A stretch of DNA of 64,000 bases, taken from NCBI RefSeq assembly GCF_022458985.1, contig NC_061781.1:19499001-19563000 (forward strand). Direction: 5' to 3'. Below the pieces are notes generated by a model that ran no database searches, was not told where the DNA came from, and was given only the letters and a program-made list of their open reading frames with translations. The first letter of the stretch is position 1. Every line of letters starts with the position of its first letter. This document shows, piece after piece, positions 59,601 through 64,000 of this stretch. Source of the stretch: Mugil cephalus (Eukaryota; Chordata; Actinopteri; Mugiliformes; Mugilidae). Position numbers and translations under genes: made by a program.

Positions 59601-61937
59601 TCTGCTCCTGGGCAGTGCAGGGGAAGGACTGCTCTGTTAATGACATGGTCAAGGACACTCTGCAGGCCTTCCACAAAGAGGGTAAACCCATCGGCCTCTG
59701 CTGCATCTCACCCGTCCTGGCTGCCAAGGTGATTCCTGGGTGCGAGGTCACCGTCGGAATCGAAGCGGACGGCAAGTGAGTCTGACTTGTCTTGACTTAC
59801 TTCTGTCTTGTCTTATATTTATAAATAGAATAAAACGTGACTACAGCTCTATTGAAAAATCTGAGAAGTGACCGACGAGAGCAAATGTAATCACATGTCA
59901 CTTTAGACACCGACTTCCTGGAAGTTTGATGTCTGTGCTCACTAAAGTTAAAAGTTCTAATCTTGCCACATTTCGGTTGCACCTACTCTCAGTTCTTCTT
60001 AAAATGCAGAAGGTTTTGGATAAGGACAGACACAGCCAACATGTCTTTCATGTCTTTCTGTGAGTTTTGTTAAGCATATGCAATTTTATTTGAGCATATA
60101 GACATCTTACAGAAAGCATACGAAGAAACCACACGGCTAAACTTCCTCAATTACAGTTACCTCAGGTACTTCCAGTGCAAGTTTCATTTCCTTCCAGACA
60201 CAACAATCACTCATTTATACCACGATTTTCAGTCTTGCCGTCTTGATGCATCAGTGGTGGATTTGCTGTCAAACTAAAATGACAACAAACTCAAATGGTC
60301 CCTCAAATTTTACTTAATAATACTTGGAAATTTTAAAGTCCAACCCCAGTGTTAGGACATAAGATGTTTTTTTTATTATTATGTGGTAAAACTAAGTCCA
60401 AGACATGCATGTATAAGAAATACAAGAAAAACACATAGAAGGTGGAAAAAAACATGTATTTTATGCCATTAAAACACAACTTTTTGAACATTAGAACATA
60501 AGTGCTAATACAGATACTCATTACAATAATGTACAAATATAGACATCAGGCCACTGCTAATGAAGCAGTTACGCTCAGCGTTCATGTAGAGATGGACACT
60601 GCAGATCACATTTGACCTGATAATGTTGCATGAACCTCTCAGATGAAACCAGTTTAGATTAGTTTTAATGTTATTGCTGTGGCAGCGTTAAAAGCTTAAT
60701 TTTCCGATTTCAGAAAAACAAGGAAGTGGATGCGTTCTGGGTCTCTGCTGATTGGTCAAATGCTATAATGACGTATTTGTACAGTGATCTTTTCTGATTC
60801 GGTGGGTGAAAACACATGGTTCTTGTGAGAGACACGGCGTCATTTGCGATGCATGCAGAAGTGACCATACATTCTCCTGAGTCCCGAGCTTTTATTTGGT
60901 TTGCATTCTTAATTTCTCCAAGGTATTTGTGATCTCAGTAGGAAACTAAGATATATAAAAACTAAACATCATCTTTGAACAGGAAGTACTAGTTTTTGAC
61001 AAAAGATGTCCTCATATGTGGACACTGGGATTATTTCATTATTAATATTATAATTAAGTCACCAATATGTCTATATATACGTACAAAACATGAAACTGTT
61101 TGTTTTAATACCTGAACATGGCTGAGCAAAGACAGAACAATGAAGTCCCAACATCCTCAAACGAGTACTTGCTAATTAGCGATGTGGTAGCTCGTTGCTT
61201 TTGATAAAATTTGTTACATTTGTGCATCATATCAAACTAGAAATGTTAATAAGCATAAATAAATACGTTTAGCCTTTCGTACCGCTAGATGGCAGACCAA
61301 AGGGTTCACTCATGAGGACAATGGGTTTAAATGAAGCAGAATAAGCTGCAATAAAACCTAAAACTTAACGTCCCCGTATGAGGACGCAGGGTCTCAGGAG
61401 GACATGGAAACTTGATAAAGGGTAACTGGACTGATGTATAGTCCCTTTTCTTCGACGAGGCAACAAACAAGTCTGAGTAAAAGAGGAGGATATATTTACT
61501 GACAAACTTTTGGCTAAAATCTAGACAGAAATTTAAAAGTTTGCGCTAGGCTGAATAATTTCTGCGGTAAAGAAAACGGAGAGATTCATTTTAATTAATT
61601 TGAAGACGAATTCATTTAAAAAAAAAAAATAAATCAGCATGTCCCAGTTAATCCAACTCATACTTATTTTTTTCCTACAGTGTTATTTTAGCCAAAACCT
61701 GAAGTTTATTTGTTGTGTCCTTTTTCCTTTTTCTTTCTCAGGTATCCAAACACCGCTGACACGGCGGCGGCCATCAACCAGCTGGGCTGCAAACACGTGA
61801 GCAAGAGCGTCGGCGAGAGCCACGTGGACGAGAAGAACAAGCTGGTCACCACCTCTGCCTTTATGTGCGACGCTCCCATCCACGAGATATTTGACGGGAT
61901 CGGCACGATGGTGCGGGATGTCCTGAAACTCGCTTGA
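56695..61937 (+). CDS. gatd3: ES1/GATD3, mitochondrial DJ-1/PfpI-like protein, complete
   Basis: Member of the glutamine-amidotransferase-like class 1 (DJ-1/PfpI, ElbB/ES1) family. Mammalian GATD3 is mitochondrial, and zebrafish ES1 has been linked to enlarged mitochondria of cone photoreceptors; the enzymatic role is poorly defined. Exons: 56695-56889, 59304-59475, 59577-59775, 61742-61937; 762 nt, 253 aa, all phases consistent. Residues 1-30 are Arg/His/Ser-rich without acids and suit a mitochondrial presequence. The domain then starts at [15 protein letters not shown]. Further landmarks are [33 protein letters not shown] and [10 protein letters not shown], whose Cys pair sits where the family nucleophile is expected. 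Ends in MVRDVLKLA. Intron 1 carries a Tc1-like remnant. An AATAAA at 62171-62176 is the likely poly(A) signal. Confidence 0.95.
57654..59091 (-). mobile_element. Tc1-like transposon, degenerate, in ES1 intron 1
   Basis: The left end CACTACAGGTCAAAGGTTTG (from 57656) and the right end, reverse-complemented CACTACAGGTCAAACATTTG (to 59087), are terminal inverted repeats. TA dinucleotides lie at or near both edges. Total about 1.43 kb, the usual size of a full-length Tc1 element, with a decayed transposase on the minus strand. A TTC/T-rich tract (about 58019-58061) has expanded inside it. Confidence 0.88.
57756..58720 (-). pseudogene. Broken Tc1-like transposase
   Basis: Read on the minus strand, pieces in different frames match Tc1 transposase in order. 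First comes a helix-turn-helix-like [20 protein letters not shown]. Next is a catalytic-core piece with [11 protein letters not shown] and [17 protein letters not shown], the D of DESKFE being one of the DDE acids. Then [12 protein letters not shown], and a C-terminal piece ending [14 protein letters not shown]-like. Stops, frameshifts and the poly-pyrimidine insertion separate the pieces, so no active enzyme can be made. Confidence 0.85.
60990..61420. repeat. Possible dispersed repeat in ES1 intron 3
   Basis: Repeated phrases GTCCTCATATGTGGACACTGGG, ATGAGGACAATGGGTTTAAA and CGTCCCCGTATGAGGACGCA suggest a degenerate interspersed repeat with internal TCCTCATATGAGGA-type palindromes. Boundaries are not clear. 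The rest of the intron (59776-60989) is AT-rich with nothing recognised. Confidence 0.35.
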
Positions 61938-62314
61938 TCTGACTGAGACTCAAGGCAGCGGAGACGTGGAAATCAGGATGCAGTGGACGTGATCGTTTTG
62001 AATAGGGTAGCAACAAAAGCACTTCCAGATTCTCTTGAATTAGTCGTAGTAATTTTTCATCTATTCACTGGATTATATTCTGATGCAGTGGCTTCAGTCT
62101 TGCGACATCAGTGTTGTGATCATTTTAGAGAATCAACAGCACGTGGTGGCATTGTACACAAAAAAAATGCAATAAAACGTAAAAAGTTCTCTTTTTCAGT
62201 TGGTTTTATTTCATGCACCACAGAAGAAATTTTACAAAACATTTACATAATGATTATCTCACAGTTTAAAAATATTACAAAGATTCACACAAATCCACCG
62301 TTTTCGTCATCCGA
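61938..62314. terminator. Convergent 3' region of ES1 and ACOD1 with facing poly(A) signals
   Basis: Only 377 bp lie between the two stop codons. AATAAA on the plus strand is at 62171-62176 and TTTATT (minus-strand AATAAA) at 62205-62210, 28 bp apart and facing each other. This would give ES1 a 3' UTR of about 250 nt, ACOD1 one of about 100 nt, and a short tail-to-tail overlap. Confidence 0.6.
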
Positions 62315-63275
62315 TCACAAACTCGCTGTGCTGTGTAACTGCTCGTGTGGTTCACTTGTCATTCTCAGGTATGAACCTAAGACCGAGCACTCCCTCAGCT
62401 TCTCCATGTTTCCTATCATGTCTATCACCCCCTCCACCCCCTCCATGCTCAGCACAGACGAAGCATTAATGCAGAACTTCTCCACCAGGCTCTTGTGACT
62501 CAGCGGCTTCCTCCAGTGGCCGTAGAAGGTATCGCATCTTGCCGTGTAACTCAGCCCCTGGTCGGTTTCTATCTCAACCTCGCAGTACATCTTGTCAAAG
62601 CTGGGTTTGTTGTCTTGAGGCGTCTCCAGCTTCACCTTGGACAGGAGCTCCCTCAGAGCGGGCCGGCTGATCTGAGCCTCGTCAAAGGAGGTCACCGTCA
62701 CTTTGTTGTCCAGTAAGGCGGAGCCGGCGTTGAACTGAAACGAGTGCCTGGCTTGGTGCTCTGTGGCTGGCAAGGGGCAGTTGATGTACTTGGATGGAGG
62801 CACCCGGAGCGTGACGCGCCGGATCTGCCTGGCGTCAAAGAACGTCTGCGTGTTCTGAATCTTTGCGCGAGCTGCCAGAGCTGCATCCACGACCCAGTGC
62901 ATCCCCAGATGAGCGGGGAAGCGCTTGAACGCCACGTCCTGGCCTTCCAGGATCCATTTAAAGGCCCCGGAGGCAGAACCTTCAATTGCTGAGGGAGTGT
63001 AGTCTTTATAGTAAACCCCGAACCCAAAGTCTATGTCCAAAATGGCAGGGTTTCCCTCTAGTCCCATCTGAGCCAGCTGAGCGGCCTCCAGGCCCCTTCG
63101 AGCAGCGTTTCCTATGTGCAGAGGTTTGGTTTGTGTGGCCGCGTTGGCTAGAGGAGCCCCGGCAGAGGAGGCTGCGATGGCCAGAGCGTGACTGCACTGT
63201 GCAGGGGACAGACCAAGGAGCTTAGCTGAGGCTGCAGCGCTGCCCATCACCCCAACGACACTGGGAGGGTGGAAC
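62315..63275 (-). CDS. acod1: ACOD1/IRG1 aconitate decarboxylase, last exon, 5'-partial
   Basis: Mitochondrial enzyme of the MmgE/PrpD family that decarboxylates cis-aconitate to the immunometabolite itaconate in activated macrophages. The exon begins after an acceptor (CAG at plus 63278-63276) with one base completing a split Arg codon, then FHPPSVVGVMGSAAASAK, and runs 319 codons to TGA at 62317-62315. Active-site residues of human ACOD1 in this part map by spacing to Lys of TKPLHIGN (Lys207), Lys of AFKRFP (Lys272) and His of FPAHL (His277), all present, so the enzyme looks intact. The other half of the protein, including the remaining active-site His and Asp, lies right of the window. The C-terminus (SEPHEQLHSTASL) differs from human, as expected for a variable tail. 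Confidence 0.95.
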
Positions 63276-64000
63276 CTGTGACGTGGAACAGAAAGAGTAG
63301 TAGAAACAAGACGGAAACGTGAGGATTCATTCATTTTATATCCACTGCTCCTAGCTCATCAAATGTGATTGTTCCTCTTCCTTGACTTACAGTAATCTGA
63401 ATACCTTTGAGGTTTGGGAAGTTGGTGAACGAACAAGCAAGTGGGAGACTTCGTTATTAAGTGAAACTTCTTCACAGACCACGTAATCAATTCAAAAGAG
63501 AAAGGGAAAATTATGAAGTCTTGGGCGTGATCTTAAGATGAAAATTCACGAGACTTGACCTGTCCTTGAGCCTCTGTGGTCAGCATGGTGTATTTTTATT
63601 GCTCCACTATCTACATCACTTCCCCTTTCCCACACTTCATTCTCAATTTCAAAATCACTTCCATCGCCCAATTATCAGTTCGCCTGCTTTTCCCAAAGCC
63701 AATTAGGCCCAAGTTCTTTATATTTCACTGCAACTACGCTCTCACATCTGCACCTCATCCGAGTTGCCCGGGGGGTCCTAACTGATCTGCTCCACCACCA
63801 CCAGGGTTCAGACTCAATTTTTCTTTCATCTCAGAAAAACTCTGAAGCAGCTTGTTTTTTTTTTCTAATAATTTTTCTAATGTAATCCACGCACGTTGCT
63901 GTAACCATTTTTATGACTGTAAAGTAGTAACTGCACCAAAACCAAGGGGTGAGAACATTTTTAAATGTTATGCATCACAAATTCTAATCCACTTCTCGCT
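63276..64000 (-). other. acod1: ACOD1 intron (part)
   Basis: Upstream of the last ACOD1 exon. I found no further ACOD1 exon on the minus strand and no other gene; the sequence is AT- and pyrimidine-rich. Confidence 0.6.

Noticed and set aside
63276-64000. Search for another ACOD1 exon
   Set aside because: No minus-strand stretch with acceptor, donor and conserved ACOD1 motifs was found; treated as intron.

Overview
This is a vertebrate nuclear window, almost certainly from a ray-finned (teleost) fish. The genes are intron-rich with GT-AG splicing, the encoded proteins align closely with human ones recalled from memory, introns are compact, and the repeats are of fish type (Tc1-like transposon, small inverted-repeat elements, a tRNA-like SINE). 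No operons, CRISPR arrays, viral genes, tRNAs or rRNAs were seen. Species cannot be fixed from the sequence.

Layout. (1) 353-40587 (+): the 3' part of MYCBP2 (PHR1/Pam/Highwire), a giant atypical E3 ubiquitin ligase. I reconstruct 75 exons whose lengths sum to 12,885 nt, an unbroken reading frame of 4,294 codons plus stop; the 5' end lies left of the window. (2) 44371-47781 (+): FBXL3, the F-box protein that targets cryptochromes, complete in 4 coding exons (436 aa), with a probable upstream non-coding exon and a long 3' UTR. (3) 51547-55311 (-): CLN5, the lysosomal BMP synthase/neuronal ceroid lipofuscinosis protein, complete in 4 exons (330 aa). (4) 56695-61937 (+): ES1/GATD3, a mitochondrial DJ-1/PfpI-like protein, complete in 4 exons (253 aa), with a dead Tc1-like transposon in intron 1. 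(5) 62315-63275 (-): the last exon of ACOD1/IRG1 (aconitate decarboxylase); its 5' exons lie right of the window.

The order and relative orientation MYCBP2-FBXL3-CLN5-ACOD1 match human 13q22 as I recall it. ES1/GATD3 between CLN5 and ACOD1 does not, because human GATD3 is on chromosome 21. FBXL3/CLN5 and ES1/ACOD1 are both convergent pairs, and in each the opposing poly(A) signals lie less than 30 bp apart. CLN5 and ES1 are divergent, with starts about 1.4 kb apart. The genes do not form one pathway: two are ubiquitin-ligase components (neuronal/axonal and circadian), one is lysosomal, two are mitochondrial.

No new multi-gene system was found. The most useful observations are an internal duplication in MYCBP2 with a conserved intron position, two GC-AG introns, a run of phase-1 symmetric exons, the ES1 linkage, the paired convergent poly(A) signals, and several inverted-repeat mobile elements, one within a 3' UTR.
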